Numbered from the stretch's first letter, positions 52,185 through 62,110 are shown. The stretch is 64,000 nt of DNA from Rubripirellula amarantea (GCF_007859865.1 NZ_SJPI01000001.1:2294001-2358000); one strand, 5' to 3'. The notes: a model not told the origin generated them from the letters alone. A program made the numbers and translations.

Positions 52185-53558
52185 ATGCCTCGCATGAACC
52201 TCAACCGACGACACTTTTGTATCGCTACTTCCGCACTCGCCGTTGCCGGTTGCGGACCCTCAGTAACACCGGAAACTCCGGTAACATCCGAGACACCGGG
52301 AACGCCAAGACTTTCCGGTGAAGTAACTACGGCTTCCTACCGCGTCGGTGACGCCGAGGAGTTTCTGCAGGCAGTCTTTTTTCGGTACCGGGGCGCGACG
52401 TCGTACCACGATCGCGGACGCGTTCGATTGACTCAGGTTCAAGATCGCAAACCGGTAACACGAACCGCACCGATGCGAATTTGGCTGGATCGAAGCGAGT
52501 TGGACTTAGCGGTTTACGATGTGCGGATCGCGGTTGAAAGTTCTCGAGTGATGGCATGGATCATTGACGAGTCGACCCAGGACTTCGATTCGCAGGTTTT
52601 CCTTGGCACCAGTAAGGCTGAACGTCCGCAACTCAGCCAAGCTTTGGCGGATCCTATCCTGGCCGAACGAATTAGTGCGGGGCTAGCCGGGCCTCCGCCT
52701 CAGGTCGAATGGTTATTCGCGGCCGAGCCAATGAAGTCGTTATTTGATTCACCCTATCAGTTCCGTTTCTTAAATGACAAAACGGTTCAACGTCGTTTGT
52801 GCCGATGTGTCGAAGTGTCCGATGGTCGTGATTCTTACCGATTTTGGGTCGATCCCAGGGCTTCGTTGATTCGTGAAGTTAATTTGCCACCGATCGTGGT
52901 GCCTGATCCGCAAACGGGGCAACCTCAATCACTTTCGATAGCGATTGAACTCGTAGACGCGTCCTTTGATCGACCGACTCAACGCGAGCCTCGCGACTCG
53001 TTCCCCAAGACTCCTCGGTACGTAAGTGAATTCGTCCCGCTTCCTCCGCCATCACCACCTCAATCATGGGGACGACCGGCTCCACGGTTCGATGTCACCG
53101 ACTCGCGGGGGCAATTCCGGTTGTCCTGGCGGGGCCATGATCGCGATGTTGCGATCGTGATGCGATTCGATGGTGACTCTGCGTCGATGAGTTCATTGGC
53201 AATGCTTGATCATTGGATCAAACAATCGCCTCAATCATTCCGCGAGCGAATTCGTGTATTGGTGGCGGTAAGCCAAGATGCGAGGCTGCCCGATGGTGTC
53301 AATCTTCCGTGGGCAATTGATTCGCGCGGTGAGATCGCCGGTGCGCTGGGGATTTCTAGCGGTGCCATCGCCATGATCGATCGGACGGGAACATTGGCTT
53401 GGACCGAACCGATGATCGGGCCGGGAAATATTGCGGCTGTATCCGCCGTCGCCACTGATGTGGCAGACGGCGTTGACGTGCCTAAACGTTTGCGAGAACA
53501 GTGGGAACAAGAAGTCGCTCGGTATCGCAAGGCCGTTCTCAAGCGAGCAGTTCGCTAA
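52185..53558 (+). CDS. Lipoprotein with thioredoxin-fold-like C-terminal domain
   Basis: 457 residues from the ATG at 52185; a TTG at 52011 opens the frame but precedes the signal. The N terminus MNLNRRHFCIATSALAVAGC (M4 onward) has an RR pair and a lipobox (AVAGC), so it is probably a Tat-exported lipoprotein. The central region (about 60-280) resembles outer-membrane lipoprotein-sorting beta-sheet proteins only in pattern. The last 150 residues look like a thioredoxin/AhpC fold: DVTDSRGQFRLSWRGHDR, then LLWAIDSR-like NLPWAIDSRGEIAGALGISSGAIAMIDRTG. The redox cysteines are missing. The function is unknown. Confidence 0.65.
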   Translation: MPRMNLNRRHFCIATSALAVAGCGPSVTPETPVTSETPGTPRLSGEVTTASYRVGDAEEFLQAVFFRYRGATSYHDRGRVRLTQVQDRKPVTRTAPMRIWLDRSELDLAVYDVRIAVESSRVMAWIIDESTQDFDSQVFLGTSKAERPQLSQALADPILAERISAGLAGPPPQVEWLFAAEPMKSLFDSPYQFRFLNDKTVQRRLCRCVEVSDGRDSYRFWVDPRASLIREVNLPPIVVPDPQTGQPQSLSIAIELVDASFDRPTQREPRDSFPKTPRYVSEFVPLPPPSPPQSWGRPAPRFDVTDSRGQFRLSWRGHDRDVAIVMRFDGDSASMSSLAMLDHWIKQSPQSFRERIRVLVAVSQDARLPDGVNLPWAIDSRGEIAGALGISSGAIAMIDRTGTLAWTEPMIGPGNIAAVSAVATDVADGVDVPKRLREQWEQEVARYRKAVLKRAVR

Positions 53559-53617
53559 TCGCCGCTCGCTAGTCGTTGCTCACTAAACGCTGCTCGCTAA
53601 ACACTGCTCGCGAACTG

Positions 53618-55159
53618 TTATTCGTCGCTTGGAACAAACAGCAGTCGTTGGTTTCCACGCCGGACAATCATGCGAACGGCACGGCCCAAACGCGAGGCTT
53701 CACTGGCGATTGCCCCAAACTGCTCGGGCGACTTCATCGGTACTCCAGCAACGGACTCAATCACGTCGCCCACTTGCAGTTCCATTCGATCAGCGACGCC
53801 TCCATCGTCAATGCTCGTCACGATCAATCCGCTGCTGAGTCCTTCGTAGCCAAATTGGGCTGCCGTTTCGGGGGTTACGGGAACAAGCCTTGCTCCGAAC
53901 GAGGTTTCCCGATTCGGCAAGAACATAGCCATGGCTTCGTCGGTTCGTTCCTTCAACTGGACCTCCACTTGCGACATCACGCCATTGCGATTGACGTCCA
54001 TCTTGATGGTGGAGCCCGGTCGACGGCTAGCAATGTAGTTGCGTAGTTGAGTTCCCCCGATCACTGGTTTGCCGTCGGTGCTGACCACCACGTCGCCGGG
54101 TTGAAGGCCCGCCAAAGCTGCTGGTTGTCCCTCGAGCACGCCGCCGATTAGGCCGCCACGTTTCACCTTCAAGTCGTACTCTGAAACGGCTTTGGGTGTC
54201 ACATCAACCACCGATGCGCCCAGGAAACCGCGTTTGACTTCACCAGTCTCGATGATCGAGTCGAGCACGGGCAACGCAATCGAAACTGGAATAGCAAAAC
54301 CGATACCGGCGCTACCGCCGCTGCGCGACAGGATCGCGGTGTTGATACCGACAAGTTCGCCTCGCAAGTTGACCAGGGGGCCGCCTGAGTTGCCCGGATT
54401 AATAGCCGCGTCGGTCTGTAGAAAGTCTTCGAAACCATCGCCATCGTTGATGATTCGCTGCACTCGGTTCTTGCCGCTGATGATGCCAGCAGTCACGGTT
54501 TGATCGAGGCCAAAGGGACTTCCGATTGCCAGCACCCAATCACCGACTCGGATGTCGTCAGAACTACCGAAGGGGGCGGGACGCAGACCGGTTCGATCGA
54601 CCTTCACTACCGCCAAGTCCGTTTGCGGATCCAATCCTACAACTTCACCGGGCAAAGTGGTCCCATCGCTCAGTTCTACTTTGACATCGTCAGCACCCTC
54701 GACCACGTGGTTGTTCGTCAGGATAAATCCATCTTGTCGAACGATCACACCGCTTCCGGTGCCTTCGGATTCGCGTTGGCGAGGTCGTCGCGTACGACCA
54801 AAGAAGTCTTCAAAGCTCGGTTGGACTTGTTGCACCGACTTCGTCGTTATCGCGACAACACTTGGACGCATGGATTCGGCCACTTGGCGAAACGCGTTCG
54901 ACAATGCATCAGCGGCGATAAGGCTTCCCGGAGCAACATTCGCTGTGCCTCCACCTGCTTGTGCAGCAGTGCGGTTGGGAAAGGCATCTTGAGCGAGTGT
55001 GAGATTGTCGCTGAAAATTTGGCTTGCCAGCAGTAGCGTGACCATGATTTGAGGCATCAGCACTCGGATCAATGACGCCGGGGTAGCTGGTAACACATGG
55101 CTATTGAGTGACGCCGGGGTAACCGTGACTTGGGTAAATGGGGATCGCATTTTACTCAT
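53618..55159 (-). CDS. DegP/HtrA-family periplasmic serine protease
   Basis: 513 residues from the ATG at 55159 (frame open to 55189). An N-terminal hydrophobic segment (about 33-48) exports it. The trypsin-like domain has the triad: His in LTNNHVVEGADDVKV, Asp in DLAVVKVDRTG, and Ser in PGNSGGPLVNLRGELVG. Two PDZ domains follow (about 290-385 and 410-500), with KRGFLGASVVDVTPKA and LQVGDVIESVAGVPMKSPEQF. It degrades or refolds damaged envelope proteins. It is divergent from the acyltransferase gene. Confidence 0.95.
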   Translation of the reverse strand: MSKMRSPFTQVTVTPASLNSHVLPATPASLIRVLMPQIMVTLLLASQIFSDNLTLAQDAFPNRTAAQAGGGTANVAPGSLIAADALSNAFRQVAESMRPSVVAITTKSVQQVQPSFEDFFGRTRRPRQRESEGTGSGVIVRQDGFILTNNHVVEGADDVKVELSDGTTLPGEVVGLDPQTDLAVVKVDRTGLRPAPFGSSDDIRVGDWVLAIGSPFGLDQTVTAGIISGKNRVQRIINDGDGFEDFLQTDAAINPGNSGGPLVNLRGELVGINTAILSRSGGSAGIGFAIPVSIALPVLDSIIETGEVKRGFLGASVVDVTPKAVSEYDLKVKRGGLIGGVLEGQPAALAGLQPGDVVVSTDGKPVIGGTQLRNYIASRRPGSTIKMDVNRNGVMSQVEVQLKERTDEAMAMFLPNRETSFGARLVPVTPETAAQFGYEGLSSGLIVTSIDDGGVADRMELQVGDVIESVAGVPMKSPEQFGAIASEASRLGRAVRMIVRRGNQRLLFVPSDE

Positions 55160-55200
55160 CTCTCGTTGTCCTATCGTCGGGTTGGGCAAATCATCCTTAC

Positions 55201-55253
55201 GAGCGGGACCGTAGGGTTGTCCGCTCGCTGCACTGCCGCGATCAACGGCAGTG
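55201..55253. other. Two adjacent hairpins upstream of degP-like gene
   Basis: GAGCGG (55201-55206) can pair with CCGCTC (55221-55226). CACTGCCG (55231-55238) pairs perfectly with CGGCAGTG (55246-55253) over a 7-nt loop. They lie in the 258-bp divergent gap, nearer the protease. They may belong to a leader or be binding sites; there is no U tract typical of a terminator. Confidence 0.45.
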
Positions 55254-55417
55254 CGTATTTTAGAGTAACTGTCGATCGGGGCGATGGGAGATATGGCAAA
55301 TCCGACGGGTCGATGAGTTTCACACGGATTTGACGTTCCCTGAAACGCGTTCTATCTGCTATTTCAGGGTTGATCCGTCACTTAGCAACTATCTCATTCA
55401 ATATTCTTGAGCGACCT

Positions 55418-56098
55418 ATGCGTTTTCTTTTGGCTTGGACCATCGGCCTGACGATGTATGCCATCCGTTTGACGTGCCGCCATCGAACTCACAATGACCA
55501 GCGGGCTGACCTGCTAGCTTCTGGGAAGACTTACATCTACGCCCAATTGCATGCTCATCAAATCGGTGCCGGCATGTTTGGTGAACCCGGTACTGTCGCC
55601 ATGGTTTCTCGATCTGCTGACGCGAGCATGGTTGTCCCCATGCTCAAGCTATTCCGAAAGATCGTTGTCCGAGGCAGCAGCGGAAAGGCTACCAAGGGCG
55701 GTGCATCAGCGCTTCAGCAACTCATTCGTAAGGTCAAAGACGGCCATCAAGCGGTGATTGCCGTGGATGGTCCGCGGGGTCCACGGGGAAGCGTTCAAAA
55801 GGGAATCGGTTTGCTCGCCAAGAAAACGGGAATGCCAATTGTTCCGGTTGTGGTGGTACCAACCCGTCGTTGGATCTTCGCAAAAACTTGGGATCGGTTG
55901 CAGATTCCTCAGCCGTTTTGCCGGATCGACTTCTACTTCGGCGATCCCGTATTTGCGAACGAGGAAACGGACCTGCACCAGCTCGCCGAAGACCTTCAGG
56001 CCACGTTGCATGATCTCGAATCAGAACACGATCCTTCGGAAAGAGCTCCGCGAGAAGCCGAGTCAGTGTCGTCTGAGCCAGTTTTGCGAGCAGCGTAG
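55418..56098 (+). CDS. DUF374 lysophospholipid acyltransferase-like protein
   Basis: 226 residues from the ATG at 55418 (a TTG at 55370 opens the frame). One N-terminal transmembrane helix (MRFLLAWTIGLTMYAIRL) is followed by the DUF374 core: AMVSRSADASMVVPMLKLFRKIVVRGSSGKATKGGASAL and AVIAVDGPRGPRGSVQKGIGLLAKKTG. This resembles acyltransferases that finish lipid A or phospholipid. The His of the HxxxxD motif may be the one in QLHAHQIGAG. A lipid-modifying role is inferred. Confidence 0.82.
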   Translation: MRFLLAWTIGLTMYAIRLTCRHRTHNDQRADLLASGKTYIYAQLHAHQIGAGMFGEPGTVAMVSRSADASMVVPMLKLFRKIVVRGSSGKATKGGASALQQLIRKVKDGHQAVIAVDGPRGPRGSVQKGIGLLAKKTGMPIVPVVVVPTRRWIFAKTWDRLQIPQPFCRIDFYFGDPVFANEETDLHQLAEDLQATLHDLESEHDPSERAPREAESVSSEPVLRAA

Positions 56099-56266
56099 TG
56101 TTACGCGGTCCACGGGGTGGCGTTGCGGTGTGCGGCGTTTCATCGTCGCGGCACTGTGTGATCGCCGAATAGTTCGCTTGCTGCGGGGGGACTGCCTGCT
56201 CACTTACTTTCCTCAATTCGTCCAGTCGGTCATTGACACTCGCGTAGGGTGTTCGACGATAAGGGG

Positions 56267-58816
56267 ATGAATAAGCCCGCCACGTCAGATCGTCCACCCA
56301 TTGAGCTCCTTGCACCCGCCGGGGACTGGGAATGTGTGTCGGCGGCAATCGAGAACGGGGCCGATGCGATCTACTTTGGATTGGATTGCGGCTTCAACGC
56401 ACGGTTTCGTGCCCAGAACTTTGGCGTGCGAGATCTGCCTCGCCTTACCGAGACCTTGCGATCGCGAGGCGTGCGGGGCTATGTGACGATGAACACGCTT
56501 GTGTTCCCCTCTGAGATGCCGTCGCTAGTCGATACCATCGCGGCGGTTGCCGAGGCTGGCATTGATGCCGTTCTCGTGCAAGATTTCGGAGTCGCCCGGA
56601 TTGTTCGTGAAGTTTGTCCGCAACTAGAAATTCACGCTTCAACTCAGATGAGTTTAACCAGCGCCGAAACCATTGAGGTTGCTAAGCAGCTTGGCATCAC
56701 TCGCGCGGTGCTGGCACGCGAATTGTCTATTGCTGAAATCCGCAAGATTGCAGCGGGCACGGATATGCCATTAGAGGTTTTCATTCATGGTGCACTTTGC
56801 GTTGCGTATTCCGGGCAATGCTTGACCAGTGAATCGCTGGGCGGACGTAGTGCCAATCGTGGTCAATGTGCGCAAGCGTGTCGCTTACCCTACGAATTGA
56901 TCTGCGATGGCGAAGATGTGCCGCTCGGGGAAGTTAAGTACTTGCTCAGTCCTCAAGATCTAGCTGGCTACGCTGCTATTCCGGATCTGATCGATGCCGG
57001 CGTCGCGTCGATAAAAATCGAAGGCCGTTTGAAAACTCCTGAGTACGTCGCCAACATCACGAAGCATTATCGACAGGCGATTGAACAAGCGACACAGACC
57101 GGGTTGGTCGCCATCGCGGATCGTGATCGTCAGGAAATGGAACTCTCCTTTTCTCGAGGCTTCTCTCCGGGTTGGCTCGAAGGCAACGACCACAAACGGT
57201 TGGTCCCCGGAATCCACAACGCCAAACGAGGCATCGAGCTGGGGCGTGTCTTGCAAGTTGGCCATCAACAGATTCAGGTCAAACTTAAAGCCGACGTTCA
57301 ATTGGGTGATGGCCTTGCGATTCAAACTCCCGCCGACGAAAGCGAAACCGAGAATCGTGGTCAGGGTGGTCGAGTTTATGGACTTACCGATTCGCAAGGA
57401 CGCTCGCAGAAGTCGTTGTCGGCGGGAACGATCGCTTGGATTGAATTCGGCCGCGGTGCGATCGATTGGACACTTGTCGATGAACACCAAACGGTTTTCA
57501 AGAATGATGACCCACAACTCAACCGGCGGTTGCGTCACAGTTTTGAGCAAAAGTCACCGGCTCAAACTCGTCCAATTGATCTATTGGTAAAGGCTTCCGT
57601 TGGGCAACCGCTCGAAGTCACCGGAGAAGTGACGGATGGGGGAGCGAGGAACGTATCCGCTAAGGTTGTTGGTCCAGAGCCGCTGTCAGCCGCCAACAAT
57701 AGACCGATTACCGAAGACGTGTTGAGAGACAAACTCGGGCGAATGGGTGGCACAGCGTTTAAGCTTGGCAAATTGACCATGGACATCGATGGTGGACCAA
57801 TGGTGCCGATGGCTATGCTTAACGAGACGCGGCGTCAATTGGTTTCGTTGCTCGAAGAAAAATTGCGGCATGCACCCGTTAAGGTTGTGAATGCCGAAGC
57901 TGGACGGCGCTTGCTCGACGCCATTGAATTGCCCTCGCCCAACGAGTCAGCCACGAATCCCAAGATCGCGGTCCTGTGTCGAACGTTGGAACAGGTTCGT
58001 GCAGCGTGCGAAACGAAAGCCGACTACATCTACACCGACTTCGCCGACATTCGACGCTATGGCGATGCCGTCGAGATCGCGCATGCTAAACAGTGTCCGA
58101 TCGCAATTGCGACGGTGCGGATGCAAAAGCCTGGGGAAATGGGATTGATGAAGGTGCTCACTCGGCACAACCCAGACGCGATTCTGGTTCGGAACTTAGC
58201 GGCGATTGAATATTTCCGCGATAAAGCTCCTGCGATGATCGCTGACTTTTCGCTAAACATCGCGAACCACCGGTCGGCTCAATGGTTGATGAGTTTGGGA
58301 GTAAGTCGCTTCACCGCATCGTACGATCTGAACCGCAATCAATTGATGGAACTTGTGGGCTCCATTCCGTCATCATGGTTGGAGGTGGTTATCCACCAAC
58401 ACATGCCAATGTTTCATATGGAGCACTGCGTTTTCTGCAGCGTTCTTTCCCCAGGGACCAATAAGACCAATTGTGGTAGGCCATGCGACGACCATGTCGT
58501 GCAACTTCGCGATCGCGTGGGGGCTGAGCACACGCTGCAAGCGGATGTGGCATGTCGCAACACACTATTCAACTCGACCCCACAAAGCGGGGCTGAAATA
58601 GTCTCGGAATTGCGAGAGAACGAAGTGGGGTGGTTCCGAATTGAACTGCTCGAAGAAGATGCAGCACAAGCCAACACAACGATATCGCTTTACCGTCGTC
58701 TGCTAAACGGAGAAATCGACGGTTCGAACGTGTGGCAACAACTCAACGCATCGAACCGAGTCGGCGTAACGAGAGGAACGCTGGAAGAAAAACGAAATCC
58801 GCTGACGATCCTGTAG
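56267..58816 (+). CDS. U32 peptidase family / RlhA-like 23S rRNA hydroxylation protein
   Basis: 849 residues from the ATG at 56267 (a GTG at 56249 is possible). The N-terminal U32 domain starts IELLAPAGDWECVSAAIENGADAIYFG. ASTQMSLTSAETIEVAKQLG, PLEVFIHGALCVAYSGQCLTSES, and RGQCAQACRLPYELICDG (Cys-rich) follow. A C-terminal DUF3656-like part contains MEHCVFCSVLSPGTNKTNCGRPC, a second Cys cluster. RlhA of E. coli, in this family, hydroxylates a 23S rRNA cytidine and depends on Fe-S chemistry. The two Cys clusters fit that. The protein is longer than E. coli RlhA (about 650 residues). Confidence 0.87.
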   Translation: MNKPATSDRPPIELLAPAGDWECVSAAIENGADAIYFGLDCGFNARFRAQNFGVRDLPRLTETLRSRGVRGYVTMNTLVFPSEMPSLVDTIAAVAEAGIDAVLVQDFGVARIVREVCPQLEIHASTQMSLTSAETIEVAKQLGITRAVLARELSIAEIRKIAAGTDMPLEVFIHGALCVAYSGQCLTSESLGGRSANRGQCAQACRLPYELICDGEDVPLGEVKYLLSPQDLAGYAAIPDLIDAGVASIKIEGRLKTPEYVANITKHYRQAIEQATQTGLVAIADRDRQEMELSFSRGFSPGWLEGNDHKRLVPGIHNAKRGIELGRVLQVGHQQIQVKLKADVQLGDGLAIQTPADESETENRGQGGRVYGLTDSQGRSQKSLSAGTIAWIEFGRGAIDWTLVDEHQTVFKNDDPQLNRRLRHSFEQKSPAQTRPIDLLVKASVGQPLEVTGEVTDGGARNVSAKVVGPEPLSAANNRPITEDVLRDKLGRMGGTAFKLGKLTMDIDGGPMVPMAMLNETRRQLVSLLEEKLRHAPVKVVNAEAGRRLLDAIELPSPNESATNPKIAVLCRTLEQVRAACETKADYIYTDFADIRRYGDAVEIAHAKQCPIAIATVRMQKPGEMGLMKVLTRHNPDAILVRNLAAIEYFRDKAPAMIADFSLNIANHRSAQWLMSLGVSRFTASYDLNRNQLMELVGSIPSSWLEVVIHQHMPMFHMEHCVFCSVLSPGTNKTNCGRPCDDHVVQLRDRVGAEHTLQADVACRNTLFNSTPQSGAEIVSELRENEVGWFRIELLEEDAAQANTTISLYRRLLNGEIDGSNVWQQLNASNRVGVTRGTLEEKRNPLTIL

Positions 58817-58826
58817 TTTGTTTGGA

Positions 58827-60827
58827 TTACACGCTGACCGGAGGCGAACTATGACCGTCTGCGGTGGGCAAAGGTATCATCGGTTGGGATTGGCGAAGCA
58901 AACGCATTCCTTCGCTTCGACTGGGGTCCGCTAGAAACCTTTTCAGCTCGTCTGGACTGAGCGGAGGTGAAAAGAGGTAACCCTGAGCTGCGTCGCAGCC
59001 CCATTGTTGCAGTCGACGCAATTGTTCGACCGATTCTACGCCTTCGGCCACAATCTTGGCGTTCAGATGATGGGCCAATCCCACAATCGCTTCAGCGATG
59101 ACTGCGTGACTGTGATCCGACGCGATCGAACGTGTAAAGCTGCGATCAATCTTGACTGCTTCAATCGGAAAAGTTTGGAAGCACATCAAAGACGATTGCC
59201 CTTTACCAAAGTCATCGATTTGAATGCCAACCCCTGATGCATGCAAACTTAATAACGTTCGCCGAACTTGGTCGACATGCCGAATGTCGTGCGCTTCATT
59301 CATTTCCAATTTCAATCGGCGTCGATCCAGTTTCTTCCGCAACAAGATTTCATCAAGGCGTTCGACAAAGAACGGATCGGACAGTTGTCGAGGTGAGGTG
59401 TTGAATCCGAGGTAGAAGTCATCTTGGACCACCGATGGGGCCGTGTTTTCGATGCCGCCCAGGTCGCTCATGGCGTGTTCGAATACCCATTCGCCAACCT
59501 GTTGAATCAGTCCAATCTCTTCGATCATCGGAATGAACTCGCTCGGCGAAACGTATTCGCCGCTATCATCTCGCCAACGCAGCAGCACTTCGACACCTTG
59601 AATCTTGGCCGTGTGCAGGTTGAATATGGGTTGATAGTGCAATTCGAAACGATCGTCCTCATGGGCGCGACGCAGTTGGCTTTCTCGTTCCATTCGTCGA
59701 ACGACGTCGTCGTGCATCGTTCGATCGAAGACCGCAATGCGTCCCTTGCCTGCATTTTTAGCCCGGTACATCGCAGTGTCTGCATTGCGAAGCGCCACAT
59801 GTGCATCGACGATTTGATCGTTGATAAAAGCGACACCGACGCTCGTACCGACGTTGACCATTCGTTCGCACAGCGAAAACGGTTCTGAAAGACGCTTGAC
59901 GATTCGGTTGGCCACCTCAATCGCGTCGCAACGTTCGTTTAGGTTTTCGAGCAGAACAACAAACTCGTCACCACCAAGGCGTACCGTTTCGTTCTCGTCA
60001 TCGATCATACGAGTCGCTGTGTCATGTTCACGCACGCATTGCTGCAATCGTTTGGCAACTTGGTTGAGAAGATCGTCACCCGCTTCGTGCCCAAGCGAGT
60101 CGTTGATGATTTTGAAATTGTCGAGATCGAGGAACAGCACGGCGTCTTCGATTTTCGAGTCAGGTTTTCGCGATCGAATCAGTTTCTCGAGTTTTTCTAG
60201 CAGGTAAGAGCGATTGGGCAACGAGGTGAGCGCATCGCGGTGCGCCATCTGTTTCATTTGTTTCTCTGCGCCGCGGCGACGTTGAATCTCGCGACCAAGG
60301 TCTTCCACCTTTTGCCGCTGGATTTTTGCCATGCGAGATTTCTCGCGAAGGGCAAATGCCAACTGCCGAGCTTCATCGGACTCAAATGGCTTTTTCAACA
60401 GCAGTAGCCGATCAGTGCATCCAAGGCGTTCCAGGACTTCGTTCCAACTGTGATCGCTGTACGCGGTGCAGATCACAATTTGCAAATCGGGATCGACCGT
60501 CCAAAGTGCTTCTGCGGTTTCGATTCCGTCCATTCCCGATGGCATTCGCATGTCGACAAACGCGACTGAGAATCCATTCTCTTGGTCAATTGCTCGTTGA
60601 GCTTGTTCCACGGCATCCGCACCACAGGACACGTGCGTCAACTTGTATCGACTTAGCTTTGAATTGAGTTCGAATTCGCTCGTTTGCCGCCCACCGAGAA
60701 AACGGTTTTCAAAATCGTTCAGCGCATGATCTTCACGAACAGTCTGACCAAATATTCGGTCAAAGGTGTCATGGATTTCTTGTTGGTCGTCAACGATCAA
60801 GATTTGGCTATCGTTCATCTCATTCAT
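58827..60827 (-). CDS. Response regulator with GGDEF and EAL domains
   Basis: 666 residues from the ATG at 60827 (GGAG ten bases upstream). The REC domain (about 7-150) contains ILIVDDQQEIHDTF, the phosphorylated aspartate at about residue 92 (AFVDMRMPSGMDG), and the Lys of LLLKKPFESDEA. A coiled linker follows. The GGDEF domain has RLGGDEF at about 283-289, the intact active motif, so c-di-GMP synthesis is possible. The EAL domain has EVLLRW (413-418), HDIRHVDQVRR, DDFGKGQSSL and EGVES, the set for phosphodiesterase activity. Which activity dominates is not known. It lies 5 bp downstream of a histidine kinase gene, its likely partner. Confidence 0.93.
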   Translation of the reverse strand: MNEMNDSQILIVDDQQEIHDTFDRIFGQTVREDHALNDFENRFLGGRQTSEFELNSKLSRYKLTHVSCGADAVEQAQRAIDQENGFSVAFVDMRMPSGMDGIETAEALWTVDPDLQIVICTAYSDHSWNEVLERLGCTDRLLLLKKPFESDEARQLAFALREKSRMAKIQRQKVEDLGREIQRRRGAEKQMKQMAHRDALTSLPNRSYLLEKLEKLIRSRKPDSKIEDAVLFLDLDNFKIINDSLGHEAGDDLLNQVAKRLQQCVREHDTATRMIDDENETVRLGGDEFVVLLENLNERCDAIEVANRIVKRLSEPFSLCERMVNVGTSVGVAFINDQIVDAHVALRNADTAMYRAKNAGKGRIAVFDRTMHDDVVRRMERESQLRRAHEDDRFELHYQPIFNLHTAKIQGVEVLLRWRDDSGEYVSPSEFIPMIEEIGLIQQVGEWVFEHAMSDLGGIENTAPSVVQDDFYLGFNTSPRQLSDPFFVERLDEILLRKKLDRRRLKLEMNEAHDIRHVDQVRRTLLSLHASGVGIQIDDFGKGQSSLMCFQTFPIEAVKIDRSFTRSIASDHSHAVIAEAIVGLAHHLNAKIVAEGVESVEQLRRLQQWGCDAAQGYLFSPPLSPDELKRFLADPSRSEGMRLLRQSQPMIPLPTADGHSSPPVSV

Positions 60828-60832
60828 GGTTT

Positions 60833-62110
60833 TTATTCTCCGCCCGCATCCGTTGATGTCTCGCAAAGTACTGTGCGTCGAGCTTTATTGAGGGACTGCT
60901 CCATTGGCAGTCGAATGGTGATGGTCGAGCCTTGCCCCAGACCGTTACTTGATGCTGCGATGGTTCCCCCGCAGCGTTTGAGCGCAAGCGCACAGAAATG
61001 CAGACCTAAACCAGATCCCGATTCTCGAGTGGTAAAGTGTGCGTCAAAGACATGGCCGAGTGTCTCGGCGGCCATGCCGCATCCGCTGTCTTGAAAATTA
61101 ACCACCACCGAATTGCCTTCGGCGTGCAATTTCACAACGATTTGTTGCGGATTGTCACTGGATGTTTTGATGGCTTGCCGGGCGTTGGTGATAACATTGA
61201 TCATCGTTTGCAGCACCAGCGAGCGATCAGTTCGCGTGACGAACGTGTGTTGATGGTCCGTGACACGGCGAACGCGAATTCGATCTTCGGTCAAATTGGC
61301 TTGGCAGCACGAAATCGCTTCGTCGATTAACTCGTTTATATCGACGCGGTGGAGTGAAACGCGCTGCGATGCATGCTTGTGCTGATCACGAATCACGCTG
61401 TCAATATGACGCACATTGTCGTCTAGTGTTTCAAGAAGTTCCGAAAGATCGCGTTGATCGGATTCCAGTTGGGTTGCAAGTCCCTGCAGATAACTAGGTG
61501 TGGCGGCCAGCAGGTCGTGTTTATCGGTTCCTTGTTCAAGCTGCTTGGCAAGTTGGTGCAGCGGAGCGACACGAAGTTTTTCGACTCGTTTGTTGGCTGT
61601 GTCGATGAGGCTATTCACGTTCGTCAGTACATTGCCAACGTTGTGAATTACCGTTGCTGCTACTTCGCTGCGGCCGTTGGCTTCGGAGGCGTCGGCCAGC
61701 TTTCGTTGCGCTTCCTTCAATCGTTCACGCATGTCGTGGAACGTTTTTGCCAGATCCGCAATTTCGTCGTTGCCTGCGATCGGACGGGCCTGTTCGCCGT
61801 GGTTATTGCCTTGGAATGCGGCGATTTGATGTTTGAGGTCGGCAAGGGGTTGAACGACGATGCGGTGCAGCAACAACCACAAAACCATCAAGGCCGAGAC
61901 ACTGAAAAGCAGGAATGAGCGACGCTCAATCGCCTCCATTTCACTCGAAAACGAAGCCCGCTGAACGACTTCATTGATTCCCAGGAAGATCAGAAAGACG
62001 ATGGCCAGCGACAATACCATTTTACTGCGAATCGAATTGTTGATAGCGCAGCAGTCACCGTTGAGATTCTCGGAGGACTCGGACGACGAAAGCTGTGAAT
62101 CGGGAACCAT
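60833..62110 (-). CDS. Membrane sensor histidine kinase
   Basis: 425 residues. Two transmembrane helices (about 31-49 and 65-83) flank a very short periplasmic loop, so the signal is perhaps sensed in the membrane. A HAMP domain covers about 84-135 (IVVQPLADLKHQIAAF). The dimerisation segment contains the phosphorylated His156 in AATVIHNVGNVLTNVNSLID, a variant H box. The HATPase domain has INVITNARQAI (N box), FQDSGCGMAAETL (G1), and GSGLGLHFCALALKRCGG (G2). It is followed by the GGDEF-EAL response regulator, so it probably controls c-di-GMP. Confidence 0.92.
   Translation of the reverse strand: MVPDSQLSSSESSENLNGDCCAINNSIRSKMVLSLAIVFLIFLGINEVVQRASFSSEMEAIERRSFLLFSVSALMVLWLLLHRIVVQPLADLKHQIAAFQGNNHGEQARPIAGNDEIADLAKTFHDMRERLKEAQRKLADASEANGRSEVAATVIHNVGNVLTNVNSLIDTANKRVEKLRVAPLHQLAKQLEQGTDKHDLLAATPSYLQGLATQLESDQRDLSELLETLDDNVRHIDSVIRDQHKHASQRVSLHRVDINELIDEAISCCQANLTEDRIRVRRVTDHQHTFVTRTDRSLVLQTMINVITNARQAIKTSSDNPQQIVVKLHAEGNSVVVNFQDSGCGMAAETLGHVFDAHFTTRESGSGLGLHFCALALKRCGGTIAASSNGLGQGSTITIRLPMEQSLNKARRTVLCETSTDAGGE

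Noticed and set aside
55734-56348. 204-codon minus frame over the acyltransferase and U32 starts
   Set aside because: Spans two plus-strand genes and has low-complexity Arg/Pro-rich content.
56960-57550. 196-codon antisense frame in the U32 gene
   Set aside because: Shadow of a conserved coding region; no domain seen.
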